From Weissella confusa (lineage in GTDB: Bacteria > Bacillota > Bacilli > Lactobacillales > Lactobacillaceae): a stretch of 55,188 nt of DNA. Below the pieces are notes generated by a model that worked only from the letters and a program-made list of their open reading frames with translations, was not told the origin of the DNA and did no database searches. Positions 34,075 to 41,057 of this stretch are shown here, piece after piece. The position numbers were made by a program, and so were the translations under genes. Position 1 is the stretch's first letter, and each line of letters starts with the position of its first letter. The stretch covers positions 1 through 55,188 of the forward strand of contig NZ_PVSN01000051.1 in assembly GCF_004766315.1 (NCBI RefSeq), read 5' to 3'.

Positions 34075-35091
34075 TTAAAATTGATTCTTCGCGTAATTAC
34101 GCAACGTTGCTTCTAGACCGGCGTTGCGGGCAGCTGGGCGAACATCCAACGCTTGGTGGATTTCACCACCTTGGCCAGCATAGTTAGCTGACTCAGTGTT
34201 GGCAATCATCTGCAACTCATCAAGTGAGTAAACAGTATGATCTTGCACGAAACGTACTGACCCATCTGCAACAATCACTTGATGCGCTTCAAGTGGTTGC
34301 CACAATGACACAATCTGATCAGCTGAATCGAAAATCAATTCAACGTGATAATCAGGTGTGACCACCTTCACATTTGATTGGTCCGCTACGCCACGATTGT
34401 GCAGACTAACACCAGGGTGCAGCACCTCGTGACCCATCTCTTCAAGGACCTTTGCCTCATACATCGCACGCGTCCAGCCTTGGGCACGCACAAAATCAGA
34501 CACTGGCTTACCAAGATAGTAACGCAGTTGGTTGTCAAACGTCGCCGTCAACAATCGACTGGTTGCATAACGTGAGCGAATACCGTTCCAAGCACGGTAC
34601 TTTAATCGCATCAAGTAGGCAACACGATTAACAAACTGCCAATACGCTTGTAGTTCATCTTCATCGTTAATTTGTAGGTAGTATAAGCTAGGCGTTGCTT
34701 CACGATCATCCCAAAGACCCAAATGTGTCATTTGCACAAAGTTGGTTTCATCTAGATATAACCCCAAAACATTGTACAACATCCCCAAACGGTCAGTTGC
34801 TGGCGCGCTACCACGGTGGAAACCGGCTACTAACATTTCTGTAAAGAGCGCTGATCCCACTCTGTGTGCTTCAAACCACTTGGCTTCCAATACGTCCATC
34901 ATCGTCGCATCGTTTAGCTCAGGTTCCTTCGCAACGGCCTCAACATATGCTGCCAAGGACTTAGGTAACCAACCATCAGCCATCAATGTCTCAACTTGCC
35001 CTATCAAAGCTGCTGACATTGCTGCCTTATGTTCGGTTACTCCGGTCGGATTCGCTATTAAATCGCGTGTTCGCTTAAACAAAATTGTCAT
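34075..35091 (-). CDS. Protein of unknown function, 338 residues
   Basis: Soluble protein with no signal or membrane segment. It begins MTILFKRTRDLIANPTGVTE, is rich in Trp, Tyr and charged residues (AYVEAVAKEPELNDATMMDV; LRLKYRAWNGIRSRYATSR), and looks mostly helical in the first 200 residues and beta-rich in the last 120 (VELIFDSADQIVSLWQPLE). GAGGAGG precedes the ATG at 35091. It follows the LacI gene by 33 bases on the same strand and may be the last gene of a thrB-lacI unit. I did not recognise the family. Confidence 0.7.
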   Translation of the reverse strand: MTILFKRTRDLIANPTGVTEHKAAMSAALIGQVETLMADGWLPKSLAAYVEAVAKEPELNDATMMDVLEAKWFEAHRVGSALFTEMLVAGFHRGSAPATDRLGMLYNVLGLYLDETNFVQMTHLGLWDDREATPSLYYLQINDEDELQAYWQFVNRVAYLMRLKYRAWNGIRSRYATSRLLTATFDNQLRYYLGKPVSDFVRAQGWTRAMYEAKVLEEMGHEVLHPGVSLHNRGVADQSNVKVVTPDYHVELIFDSADQIVSLWQPLEAHQVIVADGSVRFVQDHTVYSLDELQMIANTESANYAGQGGEIHQALDVRPAARNAGLEATLRNYAKNQF

Positions 35092-35124
35092 GGCGCACCT
35101 CCTCAAGGTACTAGCTTACCATAA

Positions 35125-36117
35125 TTAAGCTAATGGTGCAGTCGACTCGCGTACAACTAAGTTTGCATCGAACGCTGAAACTTGGCGTGGTGCGTCCGGT
35201 TCTGCAATCCGCTTGAGCACTGAATCCAAGGCGGCCTTGGCGATATCCCAGACCGGTTGCTCAATCGTCGTCAACGCTGGACGGAAGAACTCCGCATAAT
35301 CAGTGTCGTCATAACCGATGACTGACATTTGTTCTGGCACCTTAATTCCGATTGCATTCAATCCCGAAATCACACCAATTGCTAGCTCATCATTCAACGC
35401 AAAAGCAGCTGTCGCATGCGTGACTGAGACTGCCATCGCGGCCGCACGACCAGCGTGCTTCGTCAAATTACGTGTGGCCACTTCGCTAACCTTCACACCA
35501 GCTTCGGCCATCGTTTCCTTGAAACTAGCGGTACGGTATTGCAAGTTATCCGTATAAACCTGATTACCCAACAACACCACGTGCTTGTGGCCCAATGCAA
35601 TCAAGTGTTCTGCAGCCTTGCGACCACCTTGCGTATCTGATGCATAAACGGCATCCGCATCTTCCAATTCATCGTGGTTTTCAAGCACGACCATGGCAAT
35701 GCCACGGCGACGCAAGCTACGCGCAACGGCAGGTGGATTAGACAATTGACTCGCTACAACCAAGCCTTGTGCTCCCGCAGCTACCAATGTTTCAACTGTT
35801 TGATCAGCCGTGCTGGTTTCCGCTGTCATGATTTGCAATGACACATTTTCTGGCAACACCTCTTGCATACGTTGCACAATGTCACCAAAATATGGATTGC
35901 GCAAACTTGGTACAATGACGCCAATCATCGTCGTTGTCCCACGTTTCAAGCTACGGGCACTGGCGTTTGGCACGTAACCAACCTCGTCACGTGCAGCCAA
36001 CACCTTTTGTTTCGTGGCGTCTGAGAATCGTTCTCCCTTGCCATTCAGTACTTGTGACACAGTTGCAATTGAAACCCCCGCCAAATTAGCAACGTCACGG
36101 ATTGAAGCCTTCCCCAT
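35125..36117 (-). CDS. LacI-family transcriptional regulator
   Basis: Regulator of 330 residues with the helix-turn-helix IRDVANLAGVSIATVSQVLN, hinge ASARSLKRG and an RbsR-like ligand domain (GVIVPSLRNPYFGDIV, IGYDDTDYAEFFRPALTTIEQP). AGAAGGAG precedes the ATG. It starts 15 bases after thrB and is probably co-transcribed with it, an odd pairing since LacI proteins usually sense sugars or purines. It is not adjacent to any sugar gene, so its ligand is unknown. Confidence 0.88.
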   Translation of the reverse strand: MGKASIRDVANLAGVSIATVSQVLNGKGERFSDATKQKVLAARDEVGYVPNASARSLKRGTTTMIGVIVPSLRNPYFGDIVQRMQEVLPENVSLQIMTAETSTADQTVETLVAAGAQGLVVASQLSNPPAVARSLRRRGIAMVVLENHDELEDADAVYASDTQGGRKAAEHLIALGHKHVVLLGNQVYTDNLQYRTASFKETMAEAGVKVSEVATRNLTKHAGRAAAMAVSVTHATAAFALNDELAIGVISGLNAIGIKVPEQMSVIGYDDTDYAEFFRPALTTIEQPVWDIAKAALDSVLKRIAEPDAPRQVSAFDANLVVRESTAPLA

Positions 36118-36132
36118 TATTCCGTCTCCTTC

Positions 36133-36987
36133 TTAAAACACTGTTAACCCAGTTCCTGCAATATCAACCACTTTAAATTCACCTGGCAAATCCAAATAAG
36201 CCAGCACATCTAACAAATCTTGGGTTTGGTTTGGTGCAACCAACGTCACCACCGCTGGTCCATCACCCGCAACCACTGATCCGTATACATCAAGTGCATG
36301 TGATGCTTGGCGAATCGCGCCCAACTCTGGCACGTCATTAATCACTGCCCGTTGGATATTATCGGTTTCCAACAATTGCCCAGCCAATACCAATTGTTGT
36401 GACTGCCAGGCTGCCAACAACATATTACCGGCAGCTGCCGTTCCGGTTGCATCTGCTAGCGTGATTTCGGTTGGCTTGTCAGCCTTGTCTGTGCGTTGGT
36501 AATCAGGTAAATAGATTACCGCTTGATATTCAGGCGCGACCACCCCACTAGCGAAAACGTTACCGTCGTTTAAGTAGCTAGCTGTCACACCACCAAGCAA
36601 CGCCGCCGTGACATTCGCTGGTTGTCCTTCCGTACGAGCGGCCAACGTCAGCTTTGTGTAGTCATCTAGACCGAGTTCGCCCAGTTGGTTCGCCAACTCA
36701 ATCGCTGCCAAAAGTGCCGCCGTCGATGAACCCAAGCCTTGGCGCAACGGAATATCTGACGTCACGCGTAGTACATGTGGCGTAATATCTGGATACAACT
36801 TCTTGGCAACCGCCACAATGTAATTCGTCTCATCATAAGGAATCGTATCCCCTAGATTGTGTTCAACCACCCAAACATTGCTTGCTTCAATGATTTCGAC
36901 CGTTAATGAAAGGTCTAGCGCCATGCCTAGCGACGCGACCCCAGGTCCAAAATTGCCTAATGTTGCAGGTACCTTAATTGTTATCAT
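36133..36987 (-). CDS. thrB: Homoserine kinase
   Basis: GHMP kinase of 284 residues that phosphorylates homoserine in threonine synthesis. The N-terminal PATLGNFGPGVASLGMAL is the ThrB form of the first GHMP motif; PLRQGLGSSTAALLAAI is the ATP-binding loop; VVAGDGPAVVTLVAPN is the third motif. No hom or thrC gene is in the window, so threonine synthesis, if complete, depends on genes elsewhere. The gene is divergent from folT across a 407-base region with two palindromes. Confidence 0.9.
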   Translation of the reverse strand: MITIKVPATLGNFGPGVASLGMALDLSLTVEIIEASNVWVVEHNLGDTIPYDETNYIVAVAKKLYPDITPHVLRVTSDIPLRQGLGSSTAALLAAIELANQLGELGLDDYTKLTLAARTEGQPANVTAALLGGVTASYLNDGNVFASGVVAPEYQAVIYLPDYQRTDKADKPTEITLADATGTAAAGNMLLAAWQSQQLVLAGQLLETDNIQRAVINDVPELGAIRQASHALDVYGSVVAGDGPAVVTLVAPNQTQDLLDVLAYLDLPGEFKVVDIAGTGLTVF

Positions 36988-37096
36988 GATTAATCTCTTT
37001 CCGGGTTAAATACCATGTAAACATTTTACCAACTTTTGAAAGGTTTTACAGCCCCTTATTGCGACTTATGTTCACAAATTGACCAACAATTCGCAA

Positions 37097-37119
37097 ATTA
37101 GTTGCCTCTATCAACTAAT
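37097..37119. promoter_or_regulatory. Inverted repeat between thrB and folT, first of two
   Basis: ATTAGTTG and CAACTAAT are perfect 8-base arms around a 7-base spacer, with no T-run, so it is more like an operator than a terminator. It lies about 110 bases upstream of thrB. The LacI protein encoded after thrB is a possible binder; this is a guess from position. Confidence 0.5.
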
Positions 37120-37142
37120 ATTGTTCGTATATTCCGAACGAT
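37120..37142. promoter_or_regulatory. Inverted repeat with PurBox-like half-sites, second of two
   Basis: The segment directly abuts the first repeat and has GTTCG and CGAAC arms around TATATTC. TTCCGAACGAT and, reversed, TACGAACAAT resemble the PurR box AWWWCCGAACWWT with mismatches. A link of folate uptake to purine control would make sense, but the match is imperfect. Confidence 0.4.
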
Positions 37143-37254
37143 AAAACGTTTTAACATTTTTCTTTCGTTGTTAAACATTTTACTTTGGTCAATTTAATAA
37201 CTTTTTGTATCCCTTTCGGCCAAGTTGTTCTACAATAGAACTCGTAACAAAAAT

Positions 37255-37385
37255 GCAGGGTAGATTTTGATGCGTTAAGTGCTGTGGAAACGGAATGTGG
37301 GCCACAGACGAAGGACTGGTACGTTCGCGATATCATTATCACATTCACTGTAATAGGTGAAACCCTCCAAATAAAATTAGGAGGT
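37255..37385 (+). promoter_or_regulatory. Tetrahydrofolate (THF) riboswitch controlling folT translation
   Basis: The segment contains GGGTAGA, the conserved TGCGTTAAGTG, stem P3 (CTGTGG 37283-37288 with CCACAG 37303-37308), and the ACGAAG segment after it. The loop GAATGTG (37294-37300) pairs perfectly with CACATTC (37341-37347), which is the pseudoknot of this class. A short P1 can form from TGCAG (37255-37259) and CTGTA (37349-37353). Downstream CCTCC (37365-37369) can pair with the Shine-Dalgarno GGAGG (37381-37385), while AGGGT (37258-37262) can pair with ACCCT (37363-37367) instead, so ligand binding would hide the ribosome site. Confidence 0.9.
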
Positions 37386-37394
37386 GTTTTCGAT

Positions 37395-37943
37395 ATGAAG
37401 ACATTAAGTTACGCATTGCCACGTTTGCGCACGACGCAGTTGGCATTACTAGGAATTTTGATGGCGTTGGAAATCGTCATCGGCCGTTTTACGTTTGGAC
37501 CAGCTTCCGTTAAGGTTGGTTTCACGTTCATCGTTGTTGGGTTGATTGCCAAGTGGTACGGCCCTTACTGGGGAATGATTGTTGCATTCTTCAACGATTT
37601 TATTTCAACGATGATTAGTGGTTACAGCTATTTCTGGGGATTCGCCCTGTCAGCTCTAGTTGGGGCTGCCATCTACGGCTTCTCATTCTATAACCGCGAG
37701 CACATCAGCTGGGCCCGCGTTATCATCACGGTTATTCTAGTTTTGGTTATTGTAAATGCTATTATGAATACGCTATGGATTGTAATTATGGGTGGTATGA
37801 CTGATCCACACGCAATCACATCACTCCTTTGGGTACGTGGTGTGAAGCAAATCATCTTCCTACCAATTCAAGCGATTATCCTTTATTTCTTCTTGAACCA
37901 CCCAGTTCTTGAGCAAATGAAGTCACGCCTAATGATGAAGTAA
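37395..37943 (+). CDS. folT: Folate ECF transporter S component
   Basis: Substrate-binding membrane subunit (182 residues) of an energy-coupling-factor transporter for folates. It has about six helices, starting with TTQLALLGILMALEIVIGRF and VKVGFTFIVVGLIAKW, the usual S-component pattern in which the early helix contacts the T subunit. A GGAGG site precedes ATG 37395. The energising genes ecfA, ecfA' and ecfT are not in the window, as is normal for group II ECF systems. The folate assignment rests on sequence resemblance and on the THF riboswitch. Confidence 0.9.
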   Translation: MKTLSYALPRLRTTQLALLGILMALEIVIGRFTFGPASVKVGFTFIVVGLIAKWYGPYWGMIVAFFNDFISTMISGYSYFWGFALSALVGAAIYGFSFYNREHISWARVIITVILVLVIVNAIMNTLWIVIMGGMTDPHAITSLLWVRGVKQIIFLPIQAIILYFFLNHPVLEQMKSRLMMK

Positions 37944-37950
37944 TTAAATA

Positions 37951-37983
37951 AAGAGGATTCGACACCAGTCGGATCCTCTTTTT
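37951..37983. terminator. Terminator of folT, possibly bidirectional
   Basis: AAGAGGATTCGAC pairs with GTCGGATCCTCTT (one mismatched position) around ACCA, followed by TTTTT on the plus strand. It lies between folT and the convergent gene at 37991. Confidence 0.88.
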
Positions 37984-37990
37984 GTGTGAC

Positions 37991-38305
37991 TTAGAAACTT
38001 TGATGAACAGCTAGTCCTTGTTCGACACAAGCTGCCTCAAATGAATTGGCGAACTTATTGCGCTCATCAGGTGTACTGAACTTTAGCTTGAACGCATTTT
38101 CGATTGTGTCACAACCAATATGATAGACACAACTGTCATAAACGCGTCCAACGAATACTTGTCGCTTACCGTAGCCAGATTGCTTAACGGCTGAATAAAC
38201 GAACAATGCGGTTTGCTGCGGGATTTCGCGAGCGCTATCTAATAGTGCCCACAGCTTTTGTTCCCCGTGTAGCTTGTTTTTTTGGTGAAACTCCTGTCCG
38301 TGCAT
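37991..38305 (-). CDS. Small protein of unknown function, 104 residues
   Basis: Soluble protein, beginning MHGQEFHQKNKLHGEQKLWA and ending in a helical stretch rich in charged residues. GGAGG precedes the ATG at 38305. Two cysteines (CVYHIGC) are close together. It has no signal sequence or membrane segment. It is monocistronic between folT and the DtxR-type regulator. Family not recognised. Confidence 0.6.
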   Translation of the reverse strand: MHGQEFHQKNKLHGEQKLWALLDSAREIPQQTALFVYSAVKQSGYGKRQVFVGRVYDSCVYHIGCDTIENAFKLKFSTPDERNKFANSFEAACVEQGLAVHQSF

Positions 38306-38491
38306 GTCTGCCTCCAAAACTTCAAACCTGGCGGCGATACCACCAGTGCACTATCAACAAACTAAGCATATCCTGAATTTTATTTTTCGGCAAATCACCT
38401 TTATGTTTTTTAAAGGACTTAACTTTTATATCCACGACATCATGTTATAATTAATGCACTAAACAAATTAATCGTAAAAAGGAATTTCATT

Positions 38492-39148
38492 ATGAGCGAA
38501 TCCGTATCAAAGACGCAGTATCTGCAAACGATTTTAGAGCTAAGCGGTGGTGATGACGACAGCAAGATTTCAAACAATCAAATCGCTGATCACTTGAACG
38601 TCACGCCTTCTTCAGTTTCAAACATGTTAGCGAAGTTGCAAGAAGCCGGCGAAGTTGATGTGGTGCCTTATTACGGCGTTACGCTGACGGAACCTGGTCG
38701 TCAAACTGCCCTTCGTTTGATTCGTTCACACCGTTTGATTGAAACATTCGGGGCAACTAAGCTTGGCCTTTCAATTTCTGAAGCGCACTTTAACGCTGAC
38801 AACTTGGATCACGATGCCGACGATGAATTTGTTAACGCCCTTGAGAAGTTCTTGGATTATCCAAAATATTCACCTCATGGTTTGCTCATTCCGGACGCAA
38901 ATTACAATTACGAACCAGATAAGTTGCGCACGTTACGTGAAGCAAATGATGGCGAAACCGTCACGCTTAATAGCTTTACGGAAGACTTAGAGTTGCTCCA
39001 ATATGTAGAGACAGTTGGTGTAACCCTTGGTAGCACGTGGACAATCAAGGAACGTTTGCCATTCGATGGACCGCTTGTTTTGACGGACGGACGAAACGAA
39101 ATCCAGATTACCCAACACGCTGCTGATTTTATCTACATTAACAACTAA
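38492..39148 (+). CDS. DtxR/MntR-family metal-dependent regulator
   Basis: Iron- or manganese-responsive repressor of 218 residues. A winged helix (QYLQTILELSG, SNNQIADHLNVTPSSVSNML) is followed by the dimerisation and metal domain (RSHRLIETFGATKLGLSISEAH, DADDEFVNALEKFLDYPKYSPHG) and a C-terminal FeoA/SH3-like domain. The length with a third domain fits ScaR/SloR/TroR types of lactic acid bacteria, which control manganese uptake. An AAGGAA site precedes the ATG. No metal transporter is adjacent. Confidence 0.87.
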   Translation: MSESVSKTQYLQTILELSGGDDDSKISNNQIADHLNVTPSSVSNMLAKLQEAGEVDVVPYYGVTLTEPGRQTALRLIRSHRLIETFGATKLGLSISEAHFNADNLDHDADDEFVNALEKFLDYPKYSPHGLLIPDANYNYEPDKLRTLREANDGETVTLNSFTEDLELLQYVETVGVTLGSTWTIKERLPFDGPLVLTDGRNEIQITQHAADFIYINN

Positions 39149-39152
39149 CAAC

Positions 39153-39193
39153 AAAAGCCATTGGCCCCACGGATGCGGGCCAATGGCTTTTTG
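39153..39193. terminator. Bidirectional terminator
   Basis: AAAGCCATTGGCCC and GGGCCAATGGCTTT form a perfect 14-bp stem, with T-runs on the plus strand and a short one on the minus. It lies between the regulator gene and the convergent sortase gene. Confidence 0.92.
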
Positions 39194-39200
39194 CATATCT

Positions 39201-39926
39201 TTACTTAATCCAACGGTTATCCGTCGTGAACGCCTTCTGGATGTGCTTTGGCGTGTCAGCCCAGCTCTTCACATCTTGCAGCTCACCACGCATCATAATA
39301 CGCCCACGTTTCGCCGTGTAATCACACGTAATCAGCGTGACCAACTTCTTACCTTCAACTGGGTATACCCAATCGACATCGGTTGGCTGAATCACCTTGA
39401 AATCGACTGCTTTATAACGATAAACGGTGTTCATATCAGTCAGATATATGTCCTGGCCCACTTTCCCCTTGTAGTAAAGTGGTGAGAACAACAAATCACG
39501 ACCTGAGTCACCCGGAATAAAGTGGGATGCCAACGCGTAATTGCCTTCTCCCATCACTTCATCAGGAAACATCGTCCCGGCACCTAGTGACAAGTTCAAA
39601 TCAGTTGTGCCGTTTGAAATTGGCACTGAAATGCCCACCTCAGGCACGGCGACAAACCCGATGAAGTTAATCTTATCTGAATTCAAGCGTGCTTGTAGGA
39701 CCTGCTGTGCGGTCAAAGCGCCCACCTTCTGCCAATTGTAGTTTGCTTGCTTCTTCTCCTTCTCGCCTGCCTTGATCGACTGCTTTGTCACTTGCGGTTC
39801 GAATGACTTCAAACTGTAGTTGGCAATCTCATTATGAAAAATCAAACCTAGCGAAATTAGCAAAATCAAAAGTACGACTAGCCATTTGAACCAAGCAAAT
39901 TTTTTCTTCTTTTTCTTTTCACCCAT
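39201..39926 (-). CDS. srtA: Class A sortase
   Basis: Membrane-anchored transpeptidase (241 residues) that links LPxT-type proteins to peptidoglycan. A lysine-rich N terminus (MGEKKKKKKFAWFKW) precedes the anchor helix LVVLLILLISLGLIF. The sortase fold follows with catalytic His in YALASHFIPGD, Cys in LVTLITCDY and Arg in KRGRIMMRGEL. The two galactanases in this window end in LPKTS and LPYTS, and this enzyme is their likely partner. CAGGGG precedes the ATG. A terminator and structured leader lie just upstream. Confidence 0.9.
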   Translation of the reverse strand: MGEKKKKKKFAWFKWLVVLLILLISLGLIFHNEIANYSLKSFEPQVTKQSIKAGEKEKKQANYNWQKVGALTAQQVLQARLNSDKINFIGFVAVPEVGISVPISNGTTDLNLSLGAGTMFPDEVMGEGNYALASHFIPGDSGRDLLFSPLYYKGKVGQDIYLTDMNTVYRYKAVDFKVIQPTDVDWVYPVEGKKLVTLITCDYTAKRGRIMMRGELQDVKSWADTPKHIQKAFTTDNRWIK

Positions 39927-39973
39927 ATCAACGTCACCCCTGTTAATTTACTGATATCGTACCACCAAATTAA

Positions 39974-40172
39974 TAAAAAAATAGGCCTCCGATATGAATA
40001 TATCGAGGTCCGTTTTACAAACAGCCGTGGTGGTTAAGCACGCCCATTTGCGGCGTTATCATTTTAGAGGTCTTAGACAATAATAACGCTTATAACATAT
40101 GAGAAACGTTAAGTATGAACTACTTAACATGTATTATTCTACCAAAACAACTTCCACAAAGTAAGCGTTATC
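39974..40172 (-). ncRNA. Structured leader or small RNA upstream of srtA
   Basis: Between the rex terminator and srtA, the minus strand can form three elements. ATAACGCTTA (40083-40092) and TAAGCGTTAT (40162-40171) make a 10-bp helix around an inner GTTAAGTA/TACTTAAC hairpin (40108-40128). An ACGCC/GGCGT hairpin follows. Last comes a terminator, arms at 39986-39995 and 40000-40008 with TATTTTTTTATT, 48 bases before the srtA start. It may be an independent sRNA of about 200 bases or a terminating leader that regulates srtA. No good promoter could be placed, and a 15-codon ORF ending GVLNHHGCL overlaps the hairpins but has no clear ribosome site. Confidence 0.5.
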
Positions 40173-40186
40173 ATGTTTCAAAATGA

Positions 40187-40216
40187 AATAAAAAGCCACC
40201 CAATATTGGGTAGCTT
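40187..40216 (-). terminator. Terminator of rex
   Basis: AGCTACCCAA and TTGGGTGGCT arms (one G-T pair) are followed on the minus strand by TTTTTATTT. It begins 10 bases after the rex stop. Confidence 0.87.
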
Positions 40217-40225
40217 ATCATGTCA

Positions 40226-40870
40226 TTATTCAGCCTCTGAAGCGCCAAAATTGTTGATAAAGTACAACAACGTTTGCAATTCGTTCGTCAAATCAACGTT
40301 TTGCACGCGGACATCACTTGGCACATCCAAACGCAATGGCGTGAAGTTCAAGATTCCGTGTACACCAGCCTTGGCCAAACGGTTAGCCAATTCTTGGGCA
40401 ACTGGTGCTGGCACCGTCAAAATCGCTACGTCGATACGTTGATCAGAAATTTGCTTCTCCAAATCATCCATGCCGTATACAGGAACACCAGCTTGGATCG
40501 TGTTCACGATGTCTTCGTTGATATCAAAAGCTGCAGAGATGCGGGCGTTTGAGCTTTGGTGGAAGTTAAAGTTCAACAAAGCTTGTCCCAAGTTACCAAC
40601 CCCGACAAGGGCAACTGATGCCAATGTATCTTGGTTCAAGATTTCACCGAAGAACGTCATCAATGCCTTAACGTCGTAACCGTAACCACGCTTTCCCAAT
40701 GCACCAAAGTATGAGAAATCACGACGAATCGTCGCAGCGTCAAACTTTACGGCATCAGACAATTCGTTTGATGAAACGCGAGTCGTACCCGCATCCAACA
40801 AAAGCTTCAAGTAACGGTAATAAATTGGCAAACGCTTAGCGGTCGCGCGGGGGATGTCATGTTCTGCCAT
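40226..40870 (-). CDS. rex: Redox-sensing transcriptional repressor Rex
   Basis: NADH/NAD+-sensing repressor of 214 residues that controls fermentation genes. The N-terminal winged helix ([36 protein letters not shown]) is followed by a Rossmann domain with [16 protein letters not shown] and a C-terminal domain-swap helix ([16 protein letters not shown]). AGGTAGG precedes the ATG. Rex-like half-sites upstream suggest autoregulation. Confidence 0.93.
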   Translation of the reverse strand: MAEHDIPRATAKRLPIYYRYLKLLLDAGTTRVSSNELSDAVKFDAATIRRDFSYFGALGKRGYGYDVKALMTFFGEILNQDTLASVALVGVGNLGQALLNFNFHQSSNARISAAFDINEDIVNTIQAGVPVYGMDDLEKQISDQRIDVAILTVPAPVAQELANRLAKAGVHGILNFTPLRLDVPSDVRVQNVDLTNELQTLLYFINNFGASEAE

Positions 40871-40913
40871 GTCAACCTACCTCATTTTCTAAAAAGTTTT
40901 ATTTTCATGCTAT

Positions 40914-41008
40914 TTCACAAACAAAAAACGTTTGTGAACTCTCTATCCTTATTTATAGTAACACATCCCCCGCTTTATGTGAACTAAATAACAATTTATT
41001 TTCACAAA
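40914..41008 (-). promoter_or_regulatory. rex promoter region with Rex-like half-sites
   Basis: A promoter TTCACA (40978-40983) with TACTAT (40955-40960), 17 bases apart, reads toward rex. TTCACAAAC and GTTTGTGAA (40914-40922, 40930-40938) form an inverted repeat downstream of the start, and TGTGAA/TTCACAA half-sites at 40978-40983 and 41001-41007 flank the -35. The half-sites match Rex (TTGTGAA-N4-TTCACAA), but the order in the first pair is reversed. Confidence 0.55.
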
Positions 41009-41015
41009 CTAAGTG

Positions 41016-41050
41016 CAAAAAGAAAGACCGCTATTTCCGGAATAACGGTC
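41016..41050 (-). terminator. Terminator of the DEAD-box helicase gene
   Basis: GACCGTTATTCC and GGAAATAGCGGTC form a stem with one mismatch, followed on the minus strand by TTTCTTTTT. It begins 8 bases after the stop. Confidence 0.87.
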
Positions 41051-41057
41051 TAAATGC

